Assembly (NCBI GenBank): GCA_026986005.1
Contig: JALSPK010000160.1
Location: 1-64,000 of the forward strand
DNA from: Saprospiraceae bacterium
GTDB taxonomy: Bacteria > Bacteroidota > Bacteroidia > Chitinophagales > Saprospiraceae
DNA: 64,000 nucleotides
Direction: 5' to 3'
Of this stretch, positions 1 through 10,590 are shown in pieces; position 1 is the stretch's first letter; each line of letters begins with the position of its first letter. The position numbers and the translations under genes are program-made. The notes under the pieces were generated by a model. It had not been told where the DNA came from. It saw nothing but the letters and a program-made list of their open reading frames with translations, and ran no database searches.

Positions 1-217
1 CATAAATATAAAGCCCTTTGAATAGCTCTTTTTTACCTTCGAAAACATCCTTAAGTGTATCCAAAAACAAACTTTTACCAAAACGGCGGGGACGGGACAG
101 AAAATAATACTCACCACCTTGAATTAAGTTATAAGCAATTTTTGTCTTATCTACATATACATAATTTCCTTCTATTATTTTGCTCAATGTCTGTATCCCG
201 ATTGGCAGTCTTTTCAT
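1..217 (-). CDS. AAA-ATPase-like / PD-(D/E)XK nuclease family protein, N-terminal part only
   Basis: The gene starts at 217 and runs off the left edge, leaving 72 codons. The translation opens [10 protein letters not shown], continues with YVDKT, and has the motif [17 protein letters not shown] at about residues 39-55. This is the typical start of the AAA-ATPase-like proteins that carry a C-terminal PD-(D/E)XK nuclease-like domain (AAA-ATPase_like/DUF1703), which are often present in many copies in Bacteroidota. RFGKS is the P-loop-like motif. The nuclease-like half is outside the window, so completeness cannot be judged. The function of the family is not established; defence or mobile-element roles have been suggested. 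Confidence 0.85.
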   Translation of the reverse strand, partial: MKRLPIGIQTLSKIIEGNYVYVDKTKIAYNLIQGGEYYFLSRPRRFGKSLFLDTLKDVFEGKKELFKGLYIY

Positions 218-482
218 AATGGCTTGCTTTTGTGAACAAAGATACAATATTTTTTTCTTATTATTAAGGTGTTTAAGAAGATTTCATACTGTTTTTTGTA
301 AGAATCAAAATTTTATCCTTCTCACTTTTTACATTTTTACTCTTCACTTTTGTTTTGCCACTATTTTGCTTTGGTGTGCTGCAAAAATATCGTCAAAAAA
401 CAGGGATGGAATGAATATTCAACCCTAAAAGTTTTGGCTACACTCGCCTCCTAGCCTTATAAAGAAGGTGTGTCAATTTACT
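218..482. other. Intergenic region without a recognised gene
   Basis: This 265-base stretch separates the leftward edge gene from the end of the DUF1501 gene. I see no conserved protein, RNA gene or convincing terminator. An 82-codon forward frame crosses it, but its translation is Phe/Cys/Leu-rich, begins inside the edge gene and resembles no family I know. Confidence 0.5.
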
Positions 483-2033
483 TTATATCTTCACTAATTT
501 TTTTGAAACAAACATGTTTTTTGATGCAATATTAATAAAGTATATTCCTGAACTCAATGAACCGGCATCAAATATTATTTCTTGTCTTCCATTTTCAAAT
601 ACCTTGTTATTTATTTGTTTTATCTCCGATCCCAATTCATTAATGACAGATACTTTTATTTGTTCTCCTCTACTAGTAAATGATATTGTTGCCCTTCCGG
701 AAACAGGGTTTGGACTGATAATAACATCAAAATTATCGGTAATAACTGTTTCATTTGAGGAAGGTGAACAACTACTGATTATAGGTAGTTTCTTAAAATC
801 TTCATATAGAAATGACTTTACATCATCTTCACTTGCTTCGAACCAATCTACTAATAAAGAACCGTAAACATCTCGATAATCCGTTTGCATAGCCACCGCT
901 TCTTTTTTATCCACATTGTCACTAATTTTGGGGTTTTCTCCGGTAAAACCAGCATTTATACATTTTCCGAAAACAAACATATCTACAGCGCTACCATGAT
1001 CTGTACCAAAACTTGCATTTGATTTTATCCTTCTTCCAAATTCAGAAAAAGTCATACCAACTACTCTTTCTTCAATATCCAAAAGATTTAGATCATCTTG
1101 AAATGCTTCAATAGCATCAGATAGTGTTTTTAATAATTCTGCATGTTTTCCCTTTGTAACATCAGTCGTATCCACTTGTCCTGAATGAGTGTCAAATCCA
1201 CCAAGTCTTACAATATAGACTTTGGTTTTTAATCCTCCTGAAATCATTTTTGCAACATCCTTAAGACTTTTTGCTAATTTGTTATCTTCGGGATATTTTG
1301 TCGATAGATTATTTCCTTTATTATATGCTTCAGAGACAATATCAGAATATGCATTGGATTGTCTTATTGTTTCTCTCACATATGACAATTGGTGTCCAAA
1401 GCAATTATCAGGTAGTTTTTCCCATTCTCCCTCAAATAATTCACCGGCTTGAGTTGCATCTGATACCGCAATACTGTAATTGCCAAGTTCTCCTTGGCAG
1501 GTATTGGAGGCAGTACTACCTATAGTGATAGCAAAAGGATAGTTAATATCAGAATTGGGATAACCCGTAGGGTAATCAGAATGCTCCTGACTAAAATAAC
1601 TCCCCATCCAACCGGTGGTTTTTTGTACATTTGCAGCCGAGCCTGACATCCATATATCTGTTGATCTAAAATGAGATCTGTTTTGATTTGGATAGCCTGC
1701 TGCCCTTACTATATTCAATTTGCTTTCATCCATCATACTCCTTAATCCGGTCATAGCAGGATGAAAACCGGTTTTATCGGTTACTTTTAAAACCTTGTTT
1801 TCCGGAATCATAATATTTGCCCTTACTTTGGACAAATTGGAATATTGATCTAATGGTATCACAGTATTTAAAGTGTCATTTCCTCCGTCCATCTGGATCA
1901 ATATCAAAATTTTGTCATTGTATTCATTGATGCTCGGTACAGGTTTATTGGCAAAAACTTTTAACCCAAATCCATTGAAAAATACGGGAACTGTCAATAT
2001 TGAACCTACTTTTATAAAATCTCTTCTTTTCAT
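483..2033 (-). CDS. DUF1501 family secreted protein with T9SS type A sorting domain
   Basis: The 516-residue protein begins MKRRDFIKVG followed by a hydrophobic stretch, a Tat-like twin-arginine leader usual for DUF1501 proteins. The body holds family landmarks: ILIQMDGGNDTLNTV near residue 43, the NQNRSHFRSTDIW region near 118, GGFDTHSGQ near 280 and FSEFGRRIKSN near 330. Residues from about 435 form a T9SS type A sorting domain (ISPNPVSGRATISF…SSGIYFINI…KKLVKI), so it is predicted to be exported and then moved over the outer membrane. DUF1501 proteins belong to the alkaline-phosphatase/sulfatase-like fold, but their substrate is unknown. It lies 54 bases downstream of a DUF1800 gene, its usual partner, and is probably co-transcribed with it. 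The combination of Tat-like leader and T9SS tail is noteworthy. Confidence 0.9.
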   Translation of the reverse strand: MKRRDFIKVGSILTVPVFFNGFGLKVFANKPVPSINEYNDKILILIQMDGGNDTLNTVIPLDQYSNLSKVRANIMIPENKVLKVTDKTGFHPAMTGLRSMMDESKLNIVRAAGYPNQNRSHFRSTDIWMSGSAANVQKTTGWMGSYFSQEHSDYPTGYPNSDINYPFAITIGSTASNTCQGELGNYSIAVSDATQAGELFEGEWEKLPDNCFGHQLSYVRETIRQSNAYSDIVSEAYNKGNNLSTKYPEDNKLAKSLKDVAKMISGGLKTKVYIVRLGGFDTHSGQVDTTDVTKGKHAELLKTLSDAIEAFQDDLNLLDIEERVVGMTFSEFGRRIKSNASFGTDHGSAVDMFVFGKCINAGFTGENPKISDNVDKKEAVAMQTDYRDVYGSLLVDWFEASEDDVKSFLYEDFKKLPIISSCSPSSNETVITDNFDVIISPNPVSGRATISFTSRGEQIKVSVINELGSEIKQINNKVFENGRQEIIFDAGSLSSGIYFINIASKNMFVSKKLVKI

Positions 2034-2087
2034 TTTAATTTACTTTTAATAATATATTTTAAAACCAATATTTGGATTTCCATTGGA

Positions 2088-3707
2088 TTACATCATTTGA
2101 AATTCTGCAAGATTTAGCAGAACTAACATCACTTCTTGTAGTCGATTTAATATCGGTTTGGACTTGCTCTCATTATTTGGGTCATTGGCATAGTCAGAAT
2201 ACTCTACCGTCCATTCATAATCAGGAAGACCCGGCAATAAGACTTGAGTTTTCAAAAATTCATATTGTTCATCAGTCAAGCTATATGCCAAGAAGAGATC
2301 TGTCATAGAACGCAATAATTTATTAGGATCTTCAGGAGAGTCAAATTTTGAAACTATTTTTAAAAGATCCATAGTCAGACTTTTCTTCCCCAATTTAGTA
2401 TTACCTTTGACAAGTGCAGTGACAAGTGAATTTCTTAGAGGTAATGTGACTGAACTCAACCATATTTTATAATAAACCGGCTCTTGATAATATGCAGGCC
2501 ATCCTGCAACTGATGGGATATCAAAGTAATTCTGTTCTTGTTTTCTTAATATTCTCCTTACTATACTGATTGAATATTTATACTGTAGAATAATATCGTC
2601 TTTTGGAACAGGAAATTCACCTGCTTTTAAAAGAGTTGTGGAAAAGTCAATTGGGCTTTTTATTATTGAACCAATGACACAATCATTATAGAAGTGTTCA
2701 CTTTGCAACAATGCTTTTACAGCTGGTTCAATAGCAAAATTGTTGTCTCTTAGAATCTTTGCCATAGGTACAATTACATTGGTTTCTACATCTTCTGTTA
2801 TCTCATAGTTAGCAAACCAGATGTATAATTGCCGACAAATAAATTTGGATGTTTCCTCTTGGTCGAAAATTATATCCACTACTTTTTTATATTCATCTGC
2901 TTCAAGATTTCCCAAACTTTTATTGTCAAATCTATGCGATAATTGCTTGATTCCTTTGTCATGTCTAATTGATTTGAAAACGGCTTTTCCCTGTCGAACT
3001 ACCCAGCCGGACAAAGCTCTTGAAAACTCTACAACATCTTGTTCCGTATAATTGGTATAATCACCATCTCCTACTAATGGCCCCTTCCCAATGGTGAAAA
3101 GTTCCATCAGTTCTCTTCCATAATTTTCATTAGGAGCTTTAGCGGTGTTTTCATTACCGTTGAGATAAAGCAGCATAGCCGGATTTATCGTCATGTCTTT
3201 AACAAATTGCTTAAAATCTCCAAGAGCATATTTACGAACCAACAAAATGTATTGATACTTTAATTCAGCCGAACCTATATCAGAAATAACCAAGTGGTTG
3301 TGCCAGAAAAGAATCATTTTTTCGAGAATGCTTACTTTCTTCTCCAGAACTTGGTTCATAATCCATGCTAAAAGAGAGTTGTTTCTTGAAGTAGCCAAAC
3401 CTTGAATACCCGGGGTGAACTTCTTGCCTACCCAAGTTTCACCAATTGGAACTTCGGGATCATTGGCAAAGTAATAATTTATTGGTAAATCAGGAGCGGC
3501 TTGTGGTTCAAATAAAGTATTTATGGTTTTTTCCATACCTTCAGATATACTTACGGATATTTGTTCATAGGTAGGGCCAAAAAGTGTTCTGCGCAACAAA
3601 TGAGACGCTTCTCTCCAAGTCCATTCTCCTTGATATGGGGTCAAAGAAGATGGGTTTGGACATTTACTAAGAGCTTTATCTGTTTTTAGAGTCATCGTGT
3701 TAGACAT
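2088..3707 (-). CDS. DUF1800 domain-containing protein
   Basis: The 539-residue protein matches the DUF1800 family: WREASHLLRRTLFGPTYEQI near residue 30, KMILFWHNHLV near 133, NPAMLLYLNGNEN near 173, NENYGRELMELFTIG near 192, FSRALSGWVV near 225, and a C-terminal IPSVAGWPAY…YYKIWLSS segment. Family proteins are usually found next to DUF1501 proteins, as here, and the pair is assumed to work together at the cell envelope, but no biochemical role is established. No obvious signal peptide is visible at the N-terminus. The start is the first of two nearby Met codons (residues 1 and 5). It is the first gene of a two-gene minus-strand unit. Confidence 0.9.
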   Translation of the reverse strand: MSNTMTLKTDKALSKCPNPSSLTPYQGEWTWREASHLLRRTLFGPTYEQISVSISEGMEKTINTLFEPQAAPDLPINYYFANDPEVPIGETWVGKKFTPGIQGLATSRNNSLLAWIMNQVLEKKVSILEKMILFWHNHLVISDIGSAELKYQYILLVRKYALGDFKQFVKDMTINPAMLLYLNGNENTAKAPNENYGRELMELFTIGKGPLVGDGDYTNYTEQDVVEFSRALSGWVVRQGKAVFKSIRHDKGIKQLSHRFDNKSLGNLEADEYKKVVDIIFDQEETSKFICRQLYIWFANYEITEDVETNVIVPMAKILRDNNFAIEPAVKALLQSEHFYNDCVIGSIIKSPIDFSTTLLKAGEFPVPKDDIILQYKYSISIVRRILRKQEQNYFDIPSVAGWPAYYQEPVYYKIWLSSVTLPLRNSLVTALVKGNTKLGKKSLTMDLLKIVSKFDSPEDPNKLLRSMTDLFLAYSLTDEQYEFLKTQVLLPGLPDYEWTVEYSDYANDPNNESKSKPILNRLQEVMLVLLNLAEFQMM

Positions 3708-3817
3708 AATATTATTTTTATTTGTACAATGTTAAGAATAGTAAAACAACAAAAGGTTTAATCAGTCCATAAAAATATTAAAAATTAAAAATAATCTTTT
3801 TGCGAAATTATGTAACC

Positions 3818-3904
3818 ACACAGGTAGAATCATTTTGGCTGAAAAACGCTCTTCTCGCATTAAAATTTATCAATATTTAATACCCACAATGATTTGGTCT
3901 GTGT
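3818..3904. repeat. Imperfect long inverted repeat in the 291-bp divergent intergenic region
   Basis: Arms 3818-3838 and 3884-3904 match at 16 of 21 positions when one is reverse-complemented (shared cores ACACAG, AATCATT and TGG) around a 45-base centre. The surrounding divergent region (3708-3998) has no gene and includes an ATTTATT-type AT-rich tract at about 3920-3945. The repeat could be a decayed palindromic element or a regulatory structure for the genes on either side. Confidence 0.4.
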
Positions 3905-3998
3905 ATTTGCTAAAAAAAATATTTATTATTTATTATTTATTATAAGTTATCCACTTCTTTTTCATATATTTACCAATCTATAAAATATTTTAATTTGT

Positions 3999-6900
3999 AT
4001 GAAAAGCAAACTTAACATAATCGTTTTTGTTTTGAGTGTGTTTTTGCAGTATGGGATATCGCAAAGTATTTCATTTATTAATCCTGAGAAAATCAATGTT
4101 TGTCAAGAGTCAGTATTTAAAGTAATTATTGTAAATAGTGATACAATAGATATGGAAGATATTGAGGTAGAGGTATCATTTCCTTGTATGATTAAGTATG
4201 TTGCAGGTAGTATTTTAGGAGCAGAAGAGCAGAATATTGACAATCCGGAAAGACCTTTGTTTAAGGTAAAAAAATTAACTACAAATCAAGAAGTTGAGCT
4301 GACATTCACTTTACGCTTTCCTTGTGATATAAAAAGTTGCATAGATAATGGAGAGATATTAAAAAACACATTAAAACTTAAATATAATGAGGATGAGTTT
4401 ATGAGCGTAGAGTCACCTGCATACGTAGTGGAGACGCCCCTATTAGTTTTCACAAGTATTGTAAACCCTGTCATTAAAGGATACAAAAAGCAAACAGTTT
4501 ATAGAAAAATCAAGGTAAAAAACACAAAGTTAGGTTCTGTAAAATCTTTTGTTTTTAGCGATAAACATGACGAAGGAATAGAAATATCATCAGATTTTGG
4601 TAAAGTTATTACTAATGACGATTCTATTATTAGTATAAAATTTGATAAAACTCAATTTCATCAGATAGGTGATGGAGATGAGCTGTTTGAGTACAATGAA
4701 GAATTGATCATAAATGAAAAAATACTTATAACTACGTGTATCTACGAATTGCTAAATGTTGTGTCTGAGATATCCATAAACTGGGGATGTCAAGCGACCG
4801 TTTGCGATTCGTTTTCACAAAATACACTCGTAGAGATTCAGGTCGATAGAGAACCGGGGCCTATTTTAAAATTTTATCCTATTTTAAACGAACCAACTTG
4901 TTACTGCGGGAATAATATCGTAGAACAAGGATTAAAAATACAAAATTTTAGTTCAATTCACGATGCGATAAATGTAAAAATAGATATTACTCAACTTTAT
5001 AATCGGGGTTATATTATAGGAGATAGCGTCAAAATAGTCAGTACAAAAATTGACTTTACTAAAGATTCACTTTTTTTGCCGATAATTAGTAAAGATTTTA
5101 AAAAACAAACATGTTCCGAAGTCAGTACTTACAAAAAAATCTTTTTTGAAATTCCTCTTATAGAAACACGAAGTGGCAGTATTGTTACGTGGAAAACAAT
5201 ATTTTGCAGTGAGGATTCATGTAAGGATGAAAGCAATTCTTGGTCATATCATTATTTTTATATTAAAGATTGTGCTTTACCTATTGACAGGTATGTCAAT
5301 AGGTTATTTCCAATTGTTGTTAACTCACAAAAAAATCTAATAAAGACAGAATTGCCTGAGATTGAAAGTTTCAAAGAAGGAGAAATACAGGATGTTGAAT
5401 TTACTATTAATAGCCCTTTATTCAACTCGGAAAAAGGTAGAGTTTATGTTGAGATCCAATTACCGTGCGGAATGAGTATTGTTAATCCTGATTGGAAGTT
5501 AAAGGGCATATTGCCGGATAGTGTAAAAACAGAATATTCTGACAGTACAACTCTAATCAGTTTGGAGTACACAACGCCTTTTTATTTTGATGAAGGGATA
5601 ATCACGCTACCGCTAAAGTATAATAATAATCAGAAATGCTTCCCTGACGGTTACCCTTCTTTGGATTCTATAGTGACTTCTTGTCTTGAAGATGGAATAA
5701 ATACGGAGTTAAATCAATGCAATTCGGATTTTACAGGATTTAAAATTCAAACAGAAACAATATTCGTTTATGATAGTATTTGTTCAAGTGAATGTTCACC
5801 ATCTTCATGTGAAGATAAAACGTACGTTTTTGAATATCCCAATCCGGAATATTGTATAGATACAATAAGAGGGTACTTAGATTATGAATTTGATGTTTTC
5901 CGTACAACCCTTGGGCTTCCGGACAATAATAATGATCACAAACCTGATGTTAGTGGAACGTTGAATACAAAAAAAATTCGATTAGATAGGGCTGTGATTG
6001 GCGATACAGTAAGGATGCAAACCAAAGGAAAAGTTGTAATAGATATAAATGATTTTTCATATTCAAGGTGTTTTATCGAGATGAAAATCGGCTACACACC
6101 ATATTATAGTAACCTCCCAAGGATTCAAGAATTTAAAAATATTGTTGATCCGGAAACGGGGTTTATTAACTTTAATAATTCGTTAAGAATATTTGATAGC
6201 AAAACCAATAAAACATACTTAATCAATAATATTACTCCAACTATTAAACCATTTTATCGAAAGGATACATTGTACTATATTTTTGATATTAATAAAGCTT
6301 TTTTTGATAAACATAAAACAGCGATTCCTTCTGGCTTTTTATTTGAAAGTAATGATTCTATCGTTTTAAACTCTGAGTTTGTACTGAATTCAAATAGTTA
6401 TCAAGGTCAGAATGATTATAATTTGCGTTTTCAAAAATTGTTTATTGAATCAAGATCTTTTCTATTAAATGCTGCTGACACTATGAGTGAAGATTTATTT
6501 ATTTGTGGTAATCACAGTACTTATCTTGAGACAGGTAACGTCTCAACATTTTCACTTTTTAGACCTTTCGAGAAAGGATTATGTAAATATTTTGAAGGGG
6601 AAATTAAAAGCGATCATTTTTATGGTTCTATTCGAAATTTTTTCCCTTTTGAATTTCGTCAAACTGCTTTGATAAAATCTATATGGTATCCTGAAATAAA
6701 AGGATTGAATTTTGAGGGTGTTGAGATAAAAGAGGCAAAAATAAACGGCAGCCATATTACAGACCCCCCGATCTTAAGCTACACCATGTATCAACAGGAT
6801 ACCGATAACAGTTATGGAGATGATATTTTAGGGTTTTATAAGTATGATTTTGATAGTATACAAAGATTAACATGGGATGATAACGGATGGTTGAACCTTA

Positions 6901-9900
6901 AAGCTGTTTATACAAATAATTTCGAAGGCTGTGATTTTATCAAAGATTATAAATACACGGCTTTGGTTGATGTTGTTTTTCTATCATCAAATGCAAATTA
7001 TAGAAAAAAGTTTACAAATGTAATTCATAGAAGTTCCCATATTACATACCCGGACTTGCACATTGATGTCCCTTTGTCCAATGCCACATCTCTCGATGAT
7101 ACTATATCATGGGATTTTCTTTTTATAAATGGGAGATATTGTCCAATTAATAGTAATTATGCTGATGCACCTAATGTGTTTATCCAGGTAGAAAACACAA
7201 CGAATAAGTTAAAAGAATTTAAACTAATAAATATAAAAACAGGAAAAGAGTATATACCTGAAAATGGTATCTATCAATTTAACACTTTGCTGTCATGTGA
7301 TACAATACCTTTACGGCTTACAGCGATAAATCACTCTTGTGCAATAGAGGAAGTCACATTCAGATATGGGTGGAGTTGTGAGCCTTTTATCGATCCTTTT
7401 GGTCAAACTCCTTGTTTTGAAAATATAGTAAAATGTACTGCAAAATCACCTCCCGGAGTATTAGAAATTGATCCGGATCAGGATGAACTTTTAGCAGAAC
7501 TTTGTGATACAATGACTTGGTCGGAGATTGAAATATTTGATGCAGGCCTTGGTGCTGCATTTAATACTAAAGTTGAGATTCAGTTACCCCCCGGATTGTT
7601 GTTAAAACCCGGAAGTGTACAAGTAGCTTATCCAACAGAAAAGGAGAATTATTTTAATATTAGCGATCCAATATCACTCGGGAATGGGACATATATGTGG
7701 GATATATCTGAATTGCTTGATACATTATTAAAAAATGGTTTGCCAGGTGTAAGTTTTATACCGGATAATTCACTTAGTTTAAGGTTTAAAACAATCACTA
7801 ATTGTGATTTTATTTCAGGTTCTTTTATTACATATTCTACTTCTGCTGAAAAAGTGTGTGGCGAACTGACAAATTCTCCGGCTAAGCAGAGTAAAGCAAT
7901 AAAAATAAAGGGAGCGAATACGTCTTATGCTGCAGATATCTCGGCATCTGTTGGAAATAATTCAGGATGTAGCGATAGTTTGGCCGTCAGCTTAAATATT
8001 AATTATTCTGAACCAACATCCCAAAACGCTCACATAGTAGTGCCGCTTCCATCAGGGGTTATTTATAAGCCCAATTCATGTTTTAGTAATTTATCCAATT
8101 GCATTCCCAAAATAGACAGTAATCTTTTGATTTGGAATGTTGACCCAGGATTATTAAATGTAAATTTGAATTTTTCAATAAGTGGTTTTGCGTCTTTAAA
8201 ATGTAAATCTGTTATTATTCCGGTATATTGTACAATTAGTGAAATAGCCCATTGTACTTCAACCGGCAATGATTGTGACATTAAAGTTTTAACAGGTTCA
8301 CAGACCATTTTGGTCTCAATAGAAAGACCTGTATTGAGGATTGAAAGTTTTACTATTAATCAGGACAAAACAGATAAATCAAATTTTAATTTTACCTCGA
8401 AATTGCATAATGTTGGGGTATTAAGCGACAAACTTATTAATATTAAATTGTATGAAGATAATGATGGTGACGGGTATTTATCTAATGGAGATATATTCAT
8501 TAAACAGTTTTATTTTGATAAACAAATAGAGTCTGGTGAATTTGAAATATTGAAATTTAGTATCCCCCAAAGCACCAAAATAGATTTATGTCACCTTATG
8601 CTGGTCATTGATGAAAAAGATAATTGTGTTTGTCTGAAAAATTCTTTACTTCTTCAGACACCTATTATGTTTTATGGATATGAAATAGACACTATATGTT
8701 CCGGAAGTGTAGTTGAGTTAGGGTTGGAGAAGGAAGAAGATAATCAATATTTTTGGGAAGATCAACAAGGAATTAGTTGTAGTGATTGCTCGATGACTAC
8801 TTTTTCTATGGAAAATACGGGTTATAGTCCCCAAAAATATAAAATTGTATTGTTGGTTAAAAACAAGGAAGGTTGTATTCTCGGATATGAATATATTGTG
8901 ATAGTGTTACCTAAATTAAGGATATTGTCAGCGCCTGAAAGTATTTGTGAAGGAGAAAGTGCAATTTTATTTGCATCACAAGGCAAATCATATCATTGGG
9001 AAGGTGATGGTATTGATGATGCAACGGAGCAAATACAAACAATTTTTCCTTTAAAAACCGATGTTTATAGGGTTACTATAACTAGTCAATATGGATGTAC
9101 CGAGACAGATTCTGTCGTAGTTGGGGTCAATCAAAAACCGGTAGCAGATGCAGGAGAAGATATTTCTATTTGTAGTGCAAATTCCGGGTATTTAAACGCT
9201 GTTAAATCAGAAGGAGTGAAGTATTTGTGGTCACCCGGATATCCGTATATCGATAATCCTACAGTTCCAAACCCCAGAATATTAACAAGAAAAAATACAG
9301 TATTTACTCTAACTGTAAATGATGAAAACTGTTCAGAAACAGATCAGGTGAAAGTGAGCTTTTACGATGAAATAGCTATAAATTATAAAGGAGATAGTGC
9401 AAAATGTTTTGGAGATACATTTAATATATATTTACAAGGTGCTGAAAAATATCAATGGCTTCCCTATTTTCCGGAGATGTGTAAAAATACTAATTGTGAT
9501 ACCGTCAGTTTTGTGCCGGATAGTATTACAAGTTTTGAGGTGATAGGTATTTCCAAAGAAGGGTGTATTGATACTGAAACGATCAAACTAAATATAATTG
9601 AAGATCAGATTTTAATCATGGACTCTTTGACTATATGTGAAGGTTCGTATGTAGATATATTTGGAATAGAAAGATCAGAATCGGGATTGTATTGTGATAC
9701 GACTTTTTTTGGGGGAGGCTGCATGGAAATAAATTGTGTGAAATTGAGTGTGAAAGACACAGTATTAGATTATGAAACAATAAAAATCTGCAAAGGAGAA
9801 TCTATCTTGTTTAATGGACAAGAATTGACAGAAACAGGTACTTATTGTGAAGACTTTTTAAGTGCCACCGGCTGTGATAGCACTTTTTGTATCACTTTGG

Positions 9901-10433
9901 AGGTATTTGATTTGCCATCGATAACTTTTGATATTGAATCGACAACGATAAATGAAGGAGAATCAACACAAATTTCTATCGTTGAAAATTATTCAAATTA
10001 CAGTTGGACATCTGAACAACAAAAAGATTGTGATGATTGTCAGAGTATATTAGCTACTCCTGATAAGAGCAGTATTTATTATGTAGAAGTTATTGATGAA
10101 AATGGTTGTGCAAATAATGATTCTATTAGTATTGATGTAATCCCTGTTTGTGGACAAAAAGATATATTGATTCCTGATGCATTCACTCCTGATATCAATG
10201 GGAAAAATGATATCTTCAGGATTGTTAATTTAAAAGAAGATATATCAACAGTTCATATATCAGTATTCAATAGATGGGGAGAACAAGTATTTTCAGAGCA
10301 GGGAAATATAGGTTGGGACGGAAAGTACAAGGGAGAAAATGCACCGGCAGAAATATATATTTATGTTATAACAATAGGGTGTAGTAGTGGAGAAAATATG
10401 GTTTTTAAAGGGGATTTGACATTGATTAGGTAA
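3999..10433 (+). CDS. Giant secreted surface protein with T9SS type B (gliding-motility) C-terminal domain
   Basis: The 2144-residue protein begins with a signal peptide (MKSKLNIIVFVLSVFLQYGISQ). The body is a long series of Cys-rich beta-sandwich-like segments resembling DUF11/CARDB-type repeats, with recurring VEIQLPxG-type strands (for example near residues 485 and 1190). From about residue 1570 it changes to Ig-like units of the type SICEGES…GCTETDSV and to short repeats ending GCDSTFCITLEV. The last 85 residues (IPDAFTPDINGKNDIFRI…FNRWGEQVFSE…GWDGKYKG…GDLTLIR) are a type B sorting domain, so T9SS export and surface display or release are predicted. The PorP/SprF-type gene follows 157 bases downstream, a common pairing for type B adhesins. 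The natural role is probably adhesion, matrix or motility; the ligand cannot be told. Confidence 0.9.
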   Translation: MKSKLNIIVFVLSVFLQYGISQSISFINPEKINVCQESVFKVIIVNSDTIDMEDIEVEVSFPCMIKYVAGSILGAEEQNIDNPERPLFKVKKLTTNQEVELTFTLRFPCDIKSCIDNGEILKNTLKLKYNEDEFMSVESPAYVVETPLLVFTSIVNPVIKGYKKQTVYRKIKVKNTKLGSVKSFVFSDKHDEGIEISSDFGKVITNDDSIISIKFDKTQFHQIGDGDELFEYNEELIINEKILITTCIYELLNVVSEISINWGCQATVCDSFSQNTLVEIQVDREPGPILKFYPILNEPTCYCGNNIVEQGLKIQNFSSIHDAINVKIDITQLYNRGYIIGDSVKIVSTKIDFTKDSLFLPIISKDFKKQTCSEVSTYKKIFFEIPLIETRSGSIVTWKTIFCSEDSCKDESNSWSYHYFYIKDCALPIDRYVNRLFPIVVNSQKNLIKTELPEIESFKEGEIQDVEFTINSPLFNSEKGRVYVEIQLPCGMSIVNPDWKLKGILPDSVKTEYSDSTTLISLEYTTPFYFDEGIITLPLKYNNNQKCFPDGYPSLDSIVTSCLEDGINTELNQCNSDFTGFKIQTETIFVYDSICSSECSPSSCEDKTYVFEYPNPEYCIDTIRGYLDYEFDVFRTTLGLPDNNNDHKPDVSGTLNTKKIRLDRAVIGDTVRMQTKGKVVIDINDFSYSRCFIEMKIGYTPYYSNLPRIQEFKNIVDPETGFINFNNSLRIFDSKTNKTYLINNITPTIKPFYRKDTLYYIFDINKAFFDKHKTAIPSGFLFESNDSIVLNSEFVLNSNSYQGQNDYNLRFQKLFIESRSFLLNAADTMSEDLFICGNHSTYLETGNVSTFSLFRPFEKGLCKYFEGEIKSDHFYGSIRNFFPFEFRQTALIKSIWYPEIKGLNFEGVEIKEAKINGSHITDPPILSYTMYQQDTDNSYGDDILGFYKYDFDSIQRLTWDDNGWLNLKAVYTNNFEGCDFIKDYKYTALVDVVFLSSNANYRKKFTNVIHRSSHITYPDLHIDVPLSNATSLDDTISWDFLFINGRYCPINSNYADAPNVFIQVENTTNKLKEFKLINIKTGKEYIPENGIYQFNTLLSCDTIPLRLTAINHSCAIEEVTFRYGWSCEPFIDPFGQTPCFENIVKCTAKSPPGVLEIDPDQDELLAELCDTMTWSEIEIFDAGLGAAFNTKVEIQLPPGLLLKPGSVQVAYPTEKENYFNISDPISLGNGTYMWDISELLDTLLKNGLPGVSFIPDNSLSLRFKTITNCDFISGSFITYSTSAEKVCGELTNSPAKQSKAIKIKGANTSYAADISASVGNNSGCSDSLAVSLNINYSEPTSQNAHIVVPLPSGVIYKPNSCFSNLSNCIPKIDSNLLIWNVDPGLLNVNLNFSISGFASLKCKSVIIPVYCTISEIAHCTSTGNDCDIKVLTGSQTILVSIERPVLRIESFTINQDKTDKSNFNFTSKLHNVGVLSDKLINIKLYEDNDGDGYLSNGDIFIKQFYFDKQIESGEFEILKFSIPQSTKIDLCHLMLVIDEKDNCVCLKNSLLLQTPIMFYGYEIDTICSGSVVELGLEKEEDNQYFWEDQQGISCSDCSMTTFSMENTGYSPQKYKIVLLVKNKEGCILGYEYIVIVLPKLRILSAPESICEGESAILFASQGKSYHWEGDGIDDATEQIQTIFPLKTDVYRVTITSQYGCTETDSVVVGVNQKPVADAGEDISICSANSGYLNAVKSEGVKYLWSPGYPYIDNPTVPNPRILTRKNTVFTLTVNDENCSETDQVKVSFYDEIAINYKGDSAKCFGDTFNIYLQGAEKYQWLPYFPEMCKNTNCDTVSFVPDSITSFEVIGISKEGCIDTETIKLNIIEDQILIMDSLTICEGSYVDIFGIERSESGLYCDTTFFGGGCMEINCVKLSVKDTVLDYETIKICKGESILFNGQELTETGTYCEDFLSATGCDSTFCITLEVFDLPSITFDIESTTINEGESTQISIVENYSNYSWTSEQQKDCDDCQSILATPDKSSIYYVEVIDENGCANNDSISIDVIPVCGQKDILIPDAFTPDINGKNDIFRIVNLKEDISTVHISVFNRWGEQVFSEQGNIGWDGKYKGENAPAEIYIYVITIGCSSGENMVFKGDLTLIR

Positions 10434-10590
10434 TCCTTTATCTCCGGTTCATTTTACTTTGAGTACAGCGAATAAAAGTACAAGAAGTATAAAGTCAAAG
10501 GAAAAATGTAGTGTGAAAATTGAACGGTTAAGAGAAAAATGTCTAAATGGTATATGAATATTTACATTGTTGCAAAACAAAAACTAGGAT

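Noticed and set aside
180-428. 82-codon forward frame at the left edge
   Set aside because: It begins inside the opposite-strand edge gene and its Phe/Cys/Leu-rich translation has no family resemblance; likely chance.
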